From Psychrobacillus mangrovi (lineage in GTDB: Bacteria; Bacillota; Bacilli; Bacillales_A; Planococcaceae): a stretch of 64,000 nt of DNA. Below the pieces are notes generated by a model that did not search any database, was not told the DNA's origin, and saw nothing but the letters and a program-made list of their open reading frames with translations. Below, in pieces: positions 16,412 to 23,952 of this stretch; position 1 is the first letter of the stretch; every line of letters starts with the position of its first letter. The stretch is taken from contig NZ_JBAWSY010000002.1 of NCBI RefSeq assembly GCF_037104765.1, positions 310,001 through 374,000 on the forward strand. Direction: 5' to 3'. A program made the translations under genes and the position numbers.

Positions 16412-17881
16412 CTACACCCAGCCTTTTGCTTTTTTATAAGTTTGGATTGCTTTCACTGTACATTCATACACTCCGAGCCCAATTTTTTTTCCGATTTCTG
16501 TGATTGGCCCAGCATATGGAATATGGCTCCCTTGCTGTGTCGCAGCAACTAATATGCTGTCTGTGGACGTTCCAGTTGCGATTGTGCCTGTACGCGGATC
16601 CATTACAGATTCAGCAGTTAGAGCTTTCGTTTTTGCTTCTGTTGCTGTTATCACTGCTTGTATGAATGCTTCTTCTGCGAGCTCTCCGTTCACAATAATC
16701 CATGTATTAATAGTTCCAATTGCGGGTAACATTTCAACCTCATGTGCTCTCGATACGTCAACTGCATTCCCTACCCCAGCAGTAACCATAATGACAATAC
16801 TGCCAAACGTGGTGTTATATTCTTTTATTACTGCGTCAGTTGTCTGAACTGCAGTCATCATTCCGACTGTATCAGCTTCAGAAAACCCTCTATTCTTTAA
16901 ATAATCTAGCATTTCAACGTGCACATTATCACAAGCGTAATGTGTATCCACTCTTCTATTTACAAATGATCGATACCATCCGCTTCCAGCATTTATTACA
17001 GCTGATGACCATGTTTTTAGTTGCTTTTCTGCTCGAAATACAACGAGCTCTTCTGAAACCTGAAAGTTTTCGGTAGTTATTAGGTCATCAACTATCTTTT
17101 CTTTCACGTCTGGAAGAATAGTAATTTGTGGCTTCGGGCGTTCTGGATGTGGATTCGTGCTAACTCGTGCTTGGTACACTGTTTCAATCTGATTTTTCTT
17201 AACTACTTCATGAGGCTCTCCGATTGCTTTAATCTCCCCCCGCTCCATTAATAACAGCCGATCACAGTATAGGGACGCAAGATTTATATCATGAAATACG
17301 CTGATGATGGTAATTCCTTTTTCAATTGTTTGCGTTTTAATAGTATCGAGCAATTGTTTTTGGTGAGCAATGTCTAGGTGGTTTGTCGGTTCATCGAGCA
17401 ATAATATTGGTGCTTGTTGTGCAAGTGCTTGTGCCACAAATACACGCTGCTGTTCTCCACCAGACAATAGGTCAAGTGATTGATGCTCATATACTTCCAT
17501 CGCTGTTAGCTTCATTGCTTCCATAACAGCTTCTTCATCTTCAGTTGACCAAGAGGAAAACCATCCACTTTGATGTGGGTATCGTCCAAGAGCTACTGTT
17601 TCTCTAACCGTGTGTGAAAATGAATGACTATGTATTTGCGGCAAAACAGCCATTTTTTTAGCGAGCTCTTTGGATGAGTATGATTGAAGTGATTTCCCAT
17701 CGATTAATACATCACCAGAACTAATTGGCAAAATCCCACTCATTACCTTCAATAATGTAGATTTTCCACTTCCGTTGGGCCCAAGTATTCCAAGCATTTC
17801 TCCCTTTTCAACTTCAAAAGAGACGTTTTTAACGATTAATTTATGGTCGTAACCACCGGACAAGTTTTCTACTTTCAACAT
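16412..17881 (-). CDS. Fusion: corrinoid ABC transporter ATPase (BtuD) + CbiZ amidohydrolase
   Basis: 489 residues. Residues 1-250 are a complete FecE/BtuD-type ATPase: Walker A GPNGSGKST (34-42), signature LSGGEQQ (139-145), Walker B LLLDEPTNHLD and a switch histidine in SVFHDINL. After a linker (about 255-275), residues 280-489 form a CbiZ domain (SSAVINAGSGWYRSFVNRRV, MMTAVQT, VTAGVGNAVDVSRAHE). CbiZ hydrolyses adenosyl(pseudo)cobinamide to cobyric acid. The fusion puts import energy and the first remodelling step on one chain at the inner membrane face. Start ATG 17881; one base separates it from btuC. Confidence 0.93.
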   Translation of the reverse strand: MLKVENLSGGYDHKLIVKNVSFEVEKGEMLGILGPNGSGKSTLLKVMSGILPISSGDVLIDGKSLQSYSSKELAKKMAVLPQIHSHSFSHTVRETVALGRYPHQSGWFSSWSTEDEEAVMEAMKLTAMEVYEHQSLDLLSGGEQQRVFVAQALAQQAPILLLDEPTNHLDIAHQKQLLDTIKTQTIEKGITIISVFHDINLASLYCDRLLLMERGEIKAIGEPHEVVKKNQIETVYQARVSTNPHPERPKPQITILPDVKEKIVDDLITTENFQVSEELVVFRAEKQLKTWSSAVINAGSGWYRSFVNRRVDTHYACDNVHVEMLDYLKNRGFSEADTVGMMTAVQTTDAVIKEYNTTFGSIVIMVTAGVGNAVDVSRAHEVEMLPAIGTINTWIIVNGELAEEAFIQAVITATEAKTKALTAESVMDPRTGTIATGTSTDSILVAATQQGSHIPYAGPITEIGKKIGLGVYECTVKAIQTYKKAKGWV

Positions 17882-17882
17882 A

Positions 17883-18878
17883 TTAAACGCCTCCTATTTT
17901 CCGTTGTCTAAAGAAAATAAATGCAAATACTGGTGCCCCAATAAAAGCTGTAATCACTCCAATAGGTAGTTCAGTTGGTGAAATAATGGTACGCGAAACT
18001 AAATCACAGATGATTAATAAGGTAGCCCCATTGATAAAGCTAAGTGGCAATACATGTCGGTGATCAGATCCAAATAAAAGTCTCGTCATATGAGGAACGA
18101 CAAGCCCTACAAAACCGATTGTTCCAGATACTGCAACTGCAGTTCCCGTCAACATGGACCCGCCAATCAAGATCATCATCTTTCTTCTTTTTACATTTAC
18201 TCCAAGATGTTTTGCTCGTTCTTCACCAAATAAAAGTGCATTTAATTCTCTTTTGTTTAAAGCTAATAAAACCGAACCAATGACGATAAAAGGTAATGAC
18301 ATCTGTACAAAGCTCCAGCCTCGCATCGATACACTACCAAGCAGCCAACCGATGATTTGTCTTAGCTCTTCTCCTGTTAACGCAATCATTAATGAAATAA
18401 CTGAGCCTAAAAAAGAACTAAAAATGATTCCTGTTAATATAATCGTCTCCATTTTCATCGCACGGTCGACTAGTTTGGCAAATGTAATAACAAGAAGCAT
18501 CGTAACTAATGCACCGATCATACTGAATATAGGTAATGTATAGATTCCTAGAAAGGGTACCGAAATACCGAAAAAGAGCGTAGCCACAGCGCCTACAGAG
18601 GCACCGGACGACACTCCTAACGTATAAGGATCGGCAAGCGGGTTTTTTAACAAACCTTGAAACGCGGCTCCAGCAATTGCTAGTGATGCACCAACTAACC
18701 CTGCAAGCACAACCCGTGGCAAGCGAATTTTCCAAACAATATTGGTCGCGATTTCATCTGCTCCCCTATCCCATAATGTGCTGATCGGTACCTTTACGGA
18801 TCCGACCGATACACCTAGCCATATTGCCACTATAAGCGCAATAATAGACAAGGTGTAGCCGATCATGGCTTTACTCAC
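17883..18878 (-). CDS. btuC: Corrinoid ABC transporter permease (BtuC/FecCD family)
   Basis: 331 residues, about ten membrane segments, with the family motifs RLPRVVLAGLVGASLAIAGAAFQGLLKNPLADPYTLGVSSGAS and GTIGFVGLVVPHMTR. GTG start at 18878 six bases behind GAGG, overlapping the btuF end by eight bases. The FecCD family also moves iron siderophores; the corrinoid assignment comes from the riboswitch and neighbours. Confidence 0.9.
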   Translation of the reverse strand: MSKAMIGYTLSIIALIVAIWLGVSVGSVKVPISTLWDRGADEIATNIVWKIRLPRVVLAGLVGASLAIAGAAFQGLLKNPLADPYTLGVSSGASVGAVATLFFGISVPFLGIYTLPIFSMIGALVTMLLVITFAKLVDRAMKMETIILTGIIFSSFLGSVISLMIALTGEELRQIIGWLLGSVSMRGWSFVQMSLPFIVIGSVLLALNKRELNALLFGEERAKHLGVNVKRRKMMILIGGSMLTGTAVAVSGTIGFVGLVVPHMTRLLFGSDHRHVLPLSFINGATLLIICDLVSRTIISPTELPIGVITAFIGAPVFAFIFFRQRKIGGV

Positions 18879-19839
18879 TAAATGCCTCAGGATAAATTGC
18901 TTTCGCTACTTCTTCTAATCCTTCTGCAAGGCGTGGACCTGTACGACTTGTTAAGTTTTCATCCACTTGTACTACTGCGTCATTTTTCACAGCAGTAATG
19001 GAATCAAAACCATCACGAGCCTTTACGCTATCTACAATTTCTTCTACATAGCTATACATAACGATAATTACATCTGGGTTACGATTTACAATTTCCTCTG
19101 GCTCAATTTTAAACCAGCCTTCTTGATCAGCAGCAATATTCTCTGCATTTACCATATCTAAAATTTCCTGCATAAATGTCCCTTTACCAGGTGTATAAAT
19201 TTCAGGAACATCGGAAGTCTCAACAAATACAGTCTTCTTCGTTTCTACATTTGCTACCTTTTCTTTTACATCTTCTACTTTCGCTTTCATATCTTCTACA
19301 ATTTTTTGTGCTTCTGGTAATTTTCCAGTTACACGACCAATTTGTTCAATGGTTGTATATGTTTCATTAAAATCAGCCGCATTTTTTACGACAAACACTT
19401 TTACGCCAGCGTCACGGATTTGTTGTAAACCAGCTTCACCGACTCCTAACATAGACTCATGTGCAAATACGATTTCTGGATTCATGGAAACAATTTTTTC
19501 TACATTGAATTCCATACCACCAATTTTCTCTTTTTCAAGCGCTTCCTCAGGATAATTATCAAAATCGTTTACTCCAATAATCTCTTCATTAAGTCCAAGC
19601 GCGAATAAAATCTCTGTATTACTTGGCAACATCGAAACGATTGTTTTCGGTGCCTCTTCCAAAGTTATTTCATTGCCAACCGCATCGGTCATCGTAATTG
19701 GAAATTCTGTTTCTTCTATTGTTGCTTCCTCTTGTGTAGTTTCATTTTCTTCTACAGGTTTTGCTTCTTCTTGAGAACATCCAACTAACAATAATACTGC
19801 TAGAGCGGATGTCATCCATAATTGCCATAACTTCTTCAT
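18871..19839 (-). CDS. btuF: Corrinoid-binding lipoprotein (BtuF-like)
   Basis: 322 residues from ATG 19839 behind GGAGGAATTG. Signal peptide MKKLWQLWMTSALAVLLLVG ends at lipobox cysteine 21, followed by an acidic linker rich in E and T, then a periplasmic-binding-protein fold (PKTIVSMLPSNTEILFALGLNEEIIGV, NPEIVFAHE, NPDVIIVMYSY). It hands corrinoid to BtuC. First gene of the 13-gene operon, behind the cobalamin riboswitch. An upstream continuation of the frame to 19947 covers the riboswitch terminator and is rejected. Confidence 0.9.
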   Translation of the reverse strand: MKKLWQLWMTSALAVLLLVGCSQEEAKPVEENETTQEEATIEETEFPITMTDAVGNEITLEEAPKTIVSMLPSNTEILFALGLNEEIIGVNDFDNYPEEALEKEKIGGMEFNVEKIVSMNPEIVFAHESMLGVGEAGLQQIRDAGVKVFVVKNAADFNETYTTIEQIGRVTGKLPEAQKIVEDMKAKVEDVKEKVANVETKKTVFVETSDVPEIYTPGKGTFMQEILDMVNAENIAADQEGWFKIEPEEIVNRNPDVIIVMYSYVEEIVDSVKARDGFDSITAVKNDAVVQVDENLTSRTGPRLAEGLEEVAKAIYPEAFSE

Positions 19840-19863
19840 TCTCAATTCCTCCATTTTTGTGCA

Positions 19864-19894
19864 AATAAAAATCTCTCGTCCAATGAACGAGAGA
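19864..19894 (-). terminator. Riboswitch-controlled terminator before btuF
   Basis: Minus-strand stem ATCTCTCGT-TCATTGG-ACGAGAGAT followed by TTTTAT, placed between the cobalamin aptamer and the btuF start: the expected expression platform for transcription attenuation by B12. Confidence 0.8.
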
Positions 19895-19974
19895 TAGAAT
19901 AGGTATAAATCTGCTAGGGTCAAGCATGCCAAAGCGGACTCACACATAACCTATCCTCGTAGGTAGTAAAGTGT

Positions 19975-20105
19975 AAACGCATAAAGGCAGGTTTTCTGAC
20001 TTGTGATCATGTTCAATCACTTACAGTGGCGGGACCGCGCTGGACTTGCACCAGCTTCCCTTTTAACTTACTAGCAAACTAGCAAGCACCTTCATGTTAA
20101 AAATA
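19975..20105 (-). promoter_or_regulatory. Cobalamin riboswitch aptamer
   Basis: On the minus strand it reads AAGGTGCTTG, AAAAGGGAAGCTGGTGCAAG, TCCAGCGCGGTCCCGCCACTG and AGTCAGAAAACCTGCCTT in order, the conserved blocks of the B12 riboswitch including the B12 box GCCACTG. It controls the whole uptake/salvage operon. Confidence 0.93.
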
Positions 20106-20124
20106 TTCATGATGCATCGATTTC

Positions 20125-20152
20125 ATTATACCTCAAAACTATTTATTGTCGA
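20125..20152 (-). promoter_or_regulatory. Promoter of the cobalamin operon
   Basis: Minus-strand -35 TCGACA (20147-20152), 16-base spacer, -10 TATAAT (20125-20130), about 20 bp before the riboswitch aptamer. Confidence 0.6.
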
Positions 20153-20167
20153 CAGAAGTTTTCATAG

Positions 20168-20290
20168 TATTCGACCGATTCTAGTCGTATTCGACCGATA
20201 CTAATGGTATTCAACCGATTTTTGACTTTATTCGACCGATACTAGTCGTATTCAACCGATTTCCGACTTTATTCGACCGATTCATTCAAA
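20168..20290 (+). repeat. 21-bp phased array, word ATTCGACCGATT
   Basis: Six units of 20-21 bases beginning ATTCGACCGAT or ATTCAACCGAT, with the last ten bases variable. It lies between the cobalamin promoter and the divergent yyaC gene. The same word forms an array at 33938-34058. Confidence 0.85.
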
Positions 20291-20299
20291 CGCAAGCGT

Positions 20300-20430
20300 A
20301 CTTTATAAAGCAAAACCTTGCTTCTATTGTTTTCGAATTGCTTTGGACAAACTTTGGCTTCAAAGTTACCGTAGGATTATTTTGAAGGGTTGGCCGTGTC
20401 TATCTTCACGACCACCCCTTCTCTTTTTTA
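20300..20430 (+). ncRNA. Candidate structured small RNA or orphan terminator
   Basis: Three successive hairpins on the plus strand: AAGCAA-AACC-TTGCTT (20308-20323), AACTTTG-GCTT-CAAAGTT (20350-20367) and a longer GAAGGG..CGTG/CACG..CCCTTC stem (20384-20421) followed by CTCTTTTTT. The last is a typical intrinsic terminator, yet no plus-strand gene precedes it. I see no strong promoter upstream. The rest of 20431-20700 shows nothing I can name. Confidence 0.35.
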
Positions 20431-20740
20431 AGTAATCATGTTGCTTCAGTCTGTTCGTCGCTCCCCTTCAACTTTTGGAAACTGGTTAATAGCTTTTGGG
20501 TAATTAGTGAATAGATGCTATTTTAACAGATTGTAAGCTCCCGAAGATGCAATTTCGGACGCTATCCATCACTCTATTAAGGGAATACTTACTATTTCTA
20601 TCTTATGAACTCCAATCTCATATCCTTTCTTTTTAGAATAGTAATGCAAATTTTAAAAGAGAGTTATTATTCAAAACTTTCAGTAAAAATGTTTTCGTGA
20701 TACTATAATAAAAAAACTATTATTTTTGGGGGGCAACGGG

Positions 20741-21328
20741 TTGTTTCCTTTTAAGAAAAGAAGTAGAGTGCATATACAAACTAAGAAGTTGTATTACAGT
20801 TATTCATTAAATTCTTCGACAGAAGAAGATATGAATGAGATGTCTTATCTGCTCAGAACATTATGTGAGACTGGCACCAGTGATATTATCTTTTTATGTA
20901 TTGGGTCAGATCGATCGACTGGGGATTCTTTCGGTCCCTTTGTTGGAACGATGCTAAAAGAAAAAAACTTTCCACATCATGTATTTGGAACAATCGAAGA
21001 GCCCGTTCACGCACTAAATTTAAAAGCGGTATTAAAAGAAATTAATACCCAGTTCAATGAACCAATTATTTTTAGTGTGGATGCCTGTTTAGGAGATAAT
21101 CACCAAATCGGATCAATTATATTAAAAGATGGTCCCCTCATTCCTGGAAATGCTATAAATAATCCGCTGCCCGAAGTGGGAAACTATCAATTAAAAGCGA
21201 TTGTAAACTATTTAGATCCGAGCTTTCCTACAAACTCTTTAAATAATACGAGATTAAGCACTGTTATGAGCCTTGCAAAAATTACATCTGCAATTTTATT
21301 GAAGTCAGTCAAAATAAGAACAATATAA
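20741..21328 (+). CDS. yyaC: Spore protein YyaC (DUF1256, protease-like)
   Basis: About 195 residues. The central part IIFLCIGSDRSTGDSFGPFVG, the acidic IFSVDACLGD and the GIIILKDGPL-type motif are those of the YyaC/DUF1256 family, related to the germination protease GPR and made in sporulating cells. I take TTG 20741 behind GGGGGG as start; the frame opens at another TTG (20726) that overlaps the ribosome site. A promoter with -10 TATAAT lies near 20703. Monocistronic, ending in a shared terminator region with citM. Confidence 0.85.
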   Translation: MFPFKKRSRVHIQTKKLYYSYSLNSSTEEDMNEMSYLLRTLCETGTSDIIFLCIGSDRSTGDSFGPFVGTMLKEKNFPHHVFGTIEEPVHALNLKAVLKEINTQFNEPIIFSVDACLGDNHQIGSIILKDGPLIPGNAINNPLPEVGNYQLKAIVNYLDPSFPTNSLNNTRLSTVMSLAKITSAILLKSVKIRTI

Positions 21329-21333
21329 AAATA

Positions 21334-21359
21334 ACGATGAATCCTTTTTGATTCATCGT
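21334..21359 (-). terminator. Hairpin terminator 1 between yyaC and citM (minus tail)
   Basis: Perfect 10-bp stem ACGATGAATC/GATTCATCGT. The T-rich tail (TATTTTTATA) is on the minus-strand side, so it best serves citM transcripts that have already crossed the R1 repeat. Confidence 0.65.
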
Positions 21360-21412
21360 CTCAGACTGTAGACAAACTCAATTTTTGGTGCATAGAGTTG
21401 TATATTAAATTC

Positions 21413-21529
21413 GGCAAGGACCACCACTTCGCTTTCCGTGGGCTTGGCTTCAGCCTCCTCGGTACTCGCGTACCTGCGGGGTCTTCTGCTCAAGCTGTTC
21501 CCACAGGAGTCTTCGTGGTGGTCCTTGCC
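21413..21529 (+). repeat. R1 dispersed hairpin repeat, copy C
   Basis: R1 core flanked by a perfect 15-bp inverted repeat GGCAAGGACCACCAC / GTGGTGGTCCTTGCC. The arm sequence differs completely from the other copies although pairing is kept. It lies between two hairpin terminators at the convergent ends of yyaC and citM; the gene-free stretch 21329-21681 holds nothing else. Confidence 0.85.
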
Positions 21530-21645
21530 TTATAAACAATTCCTTATAGATATTTACTTCTTTATTAAATGGATTAATCAACCTCTATAGGAATATTTAT
21601 TATTATTCATAATCGTTTATAGAAATACTTTCGTCGTCAAGCTGA

Positions 21646-21683
21646 GACGATCAATCCTTTTTGATCCATCGTCATTTTTTTTT
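21646..21683 (+). terminator. Hairpin terminator 2 between yyaC and citM (plus tail)
   Basis: Stem GACGATCAATC/GATCCATCGTC with two central mismatches, followed by ATTTTTTTTT on the plus strand. It is an inverted near-copy of terminator 1 including the flanking CTCAG/CTGAG. Confidence 0.7.
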
Positions 21684-23004
21684 ATCCAATTGTAATAACA
21701 CCTAGAATGATTGCACCAATTGTCATAGCGATAACTGTACCAAAAGCCCATTTCAATGCAAATCGTTGTAAATCACCGAACTCAGTACCAACTAAGCCGA
21801 TTAATAAATGAGCCGCTGCAACTAAAGGACTTAATACATGGACAGGTTGACCAATCAATGACGCACGACCAATTTCTACTGCACTTACTCCATAAGCTTC
21901 CGCAGCTTGCGCAATAATAGGGAGCACCCCAAAATAGAATGCATTATTTGACATGAAGAAAGTAAAAGGTGCACTTATAAATGCCACGATTACCGCTAAA
22001 TAAGGTCCTAAAGCGTCAGGAATAATAGCGACTAATGTTTGTGCCATCGCATCGATCATTTCTGTGCCACTCATAATACCAGTGAAAATACCTGCAGCAA
22101 TAACAATAGATACTACAGCTAACGCATTTTTAGAATGTGCTGCAATACGTTCTTGCTGTAATTTCAATTCTGGATAATTGACAAGCAATGCAATTCCAAA
22201 AGCGATCATAAAGAGAATTGCCAAAGACATAAAGTCAATGATTAAACAAGCCATGAGAACAATCGTCAATCCAAGGTTGAACCATACAAGCTTCGGTCGT
22301 TTATAATCTGGAACTTCAGCTGTTGCAGCAAGTTCAGGATTACCCTCGAACTGATTATTTCTTTTCTTTTGAATTGGTTCAAGTTCAATAACACCGACTC
22401 TTTTACGTTCCATTTTTCCTAGCATAAACGCAGCAACAAGAACCCAAATGAGTCCGATACCCATAACCGGAATCATCGGGATGAATAGTTCTGACGAATC
22501 AAGTCCTAACGATGCCATTGCCATCGCCGATGCTCCACCCCAAGGCGTCATGTTCATAACACCCATAGATAGCATTGCTACTGTCGCTAATACTAGACGG
22601 TTCATTCCAAGTCGCTTATAAAGTGGCAATAAAGACGAAACAGTAATTATATATGTAGTCGTTCCATCTCCATCTAACGCAACCATCATAGATAGTACAG
22701 CAGTCCCTATTACTATCTTTAAAGGGTCGCCTTTAACCACTTGCAGTATTTTAGAAATTAAAGGATCAAAAAGACCCGTATCAATCATTATTCCAAAGTA
22801 TAAAATTGCAAATAAGATCATTATAGCTGTAAGTGCTACTTTTTCTACACCTTCTTGCATCATTGGCCCTAACTCAGTCAAGAATCCACCTAGTATACCA
22901 AATACGATAGGCACGACCATAATAGCAACTAAAGCTGAAAGTCGCTTCGACATGATTAAATACATGAATACCGCAACCATTGAAAACCCTAAAAAAGCTA
23001 ACAT
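21682..23004 (-). CDS. citM: Citrate transporter (CitMHS family)
   Basis: 440 residues, about eleven to twelve hydrophobic segments. The N-terminus MLAFLGFSMVAVFMYLIMSKRLSALVA and the DGDGTTTYIITVSSLLPLYKRLG segment are CitMHS hallmarks; the family imports metal-citrate complexes by proton symport. Immediately upstream on the same strand are a CitS-like kinase and CitT-like regulator, as in B. subtilis, where CitST induces citM. Start ATG 23004 behind GGGGGG. The stop overlaps the T-run of the plus-strand terminator. Confidence 0.92.
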   Translation of the reverse strand: MLAFLGFSMVAVFMYLIMSKRLSALVAIMVVPIVFGILGGFLTELGPMMQEGVEKVALTAIMILFAILYFGIMIDTGLFDPLISKILQVVKGDPLKIVIGTAVLSMMVALDGDGTTTYIITVSSLLPLYKRLGMNRLVLATVAMLSMGVMNMTPWGGASAMAMASLGLDSSELFIPMIPVMGIGLIWVLVAAFMLGKMERKRVGVIELEPIQKKRNNQFEGNPELAATAEVPDYKRPKLVWFNLGLTIVLMACLIIDFMSLAILFMIAFGIALLVNYPELKLQQERIAAHSKNALAVVSIVIAAGIFTGIMSGTEMIDAMAQTLVAIIPDALGPYLAVIVAFISAPFTFFMSNNAFYFGVLPIIAQAAEAYGVSAVEIGRASLIGQPVHVLSPLVAAAHLLIGLVGTEFGDLQRFALKWAFGTVIAMTIGAIILGVITIG

Positions 23005-23049
23005 ATTTTACCCCCCATTACTTTATAAACATAAACTACCAACTAAAAT

Positions 23050-23078
23050 TTATCTGAATGATAGCGCTTTCTTGTTAA
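23050..23078 (-). promoter_or_regulatory. citM promoter with cre-like site in the spacer
   Basis: Minus-strand -35 TTAACA (23073-23078), 17-base spacer, -10 AGATAA (23050-23055). The spacer contains AGAAAGCGCTATCA (23059-23072), a 13/14 match to the CcpA cre consensus TGNAANCGNWWWCA. CcpA repression of citM is known in B. subtilis. Confidence 0.65.
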
Positions 23079-23183
23079 AATATTATCAGCTATTAGTTAT
23101 TTCGAATATATAAAGAGAATAATAGGTATTTTTTTTATAGTTTGTATTGTTTTCATATTTTTCACGATGATATGTTAAAGTGC

Positions 23184-23223
23184 AAAAAAAAACTATTGAT
23201 GAGAGTATAAGACTCATCAATAG
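23184..23223 (-). terminator. Terminator after citT
   Basis: Minus-strand stem CTATTGATGAG/CTCATCAATAG followed by nine T. It separates the regulator genes from citM. Confidence 0.9.
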
Positions 23224-23227
23224 GGAT

Positions 23228-23932
23228 TTACTTGGTTAATAATTTATATTTCCTTTCTGGCCTTCCGACACTTCCATATATTATTTCTACTTCCATTTCT
23301 TCAAGTGAAACTAGATATTCCAAATATCTTCGCATTGTTGAATAACTTATTCCAACCAGTTGACTGAACTCATCTGCACTTAGGCTTTCCAATACGTTTT
23401 GAATTTTACTTCTGACTAATTTCAAAGTATGTTTGTCAATTCCTTTTGGATAGGCTACTTTCGGAGTATTTGCTACCTGCTTCAGTTTATTATTTGATCG
23501 AAACAAGTCATCTATATTGTCTTGATTTACAGATTGATTTTGATATAGTTGACCTCTCACAACGTCATATTGTATTAGTGCAGCGATAAGCTTGTCGATT
23601 ATGATAGGTTTTATTAGGTAACCGAAAGCTCCACCACGTATTGCTTCGCTAACAGATTCAGTGTCGTTTGCAGCGGTGATCATAATAACATCTATTCCTC
23701 GATACTCCTTTCGAATTTCCCTAAGAAGTTCAATTCCATTCATGTCAGGTAAAAAAACATCGAGCAAGATTAGCTGGGGGTGTATAACCTTTAATAATTG
23801 TAGTGCTTGGCTTCCCGAACTGGCTGTAGCAATTACATTAAAATGATCAATTTCATTGGTGAAATGCTTATAGATATTTGCAGCATCTGCATCGTCCTCC
23901 ACGATAATTACATTAATCGTCTCATTAGACAT
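23228..23932 (-). CDS. citT: Response regulator CitT
   Basis: 234 residues from ATG 23932, seven bases behind AGGAGG. Receiver domain with acidic pocket VEDDADA (12-14) and phospho-acceptor aspartate in ILLDVFLPDMNGIELL (about 58). The C-terminal helix-turn-helix (LSADEFSQLVGISYSTMRRYLEYLV) and GSVGRPERKYKL ending are of the CitT/DctR type. It should activate citM when citrate is sensed by CitS. Genes citS and citT are 20 bp apart. Confidence 0.93.
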   Translation of the reverse strand: MSNETINVIIVEDDADAANIYKHFTNEIDHFNVIATASSGSQALQLLKVIHPQLILLDVFLPDMNGIELLREIRKEYRGIDVIMITAANDTESVSEAIRGGAFGYLIKPIIIDKLIAALIQYDVVRGQLYQNQSVNQDNIDDLFRSNNKLKQVANTPKVAYPKGIDKHTLKLVRSKIQNVLESLSADEFSQLVGISYSTMRRYLEYLVSLEEMEVEIIYGSVGRPERKYKLLTK

Positions 23933-23952
23933 ATTCACACCTCCTATTCGAT

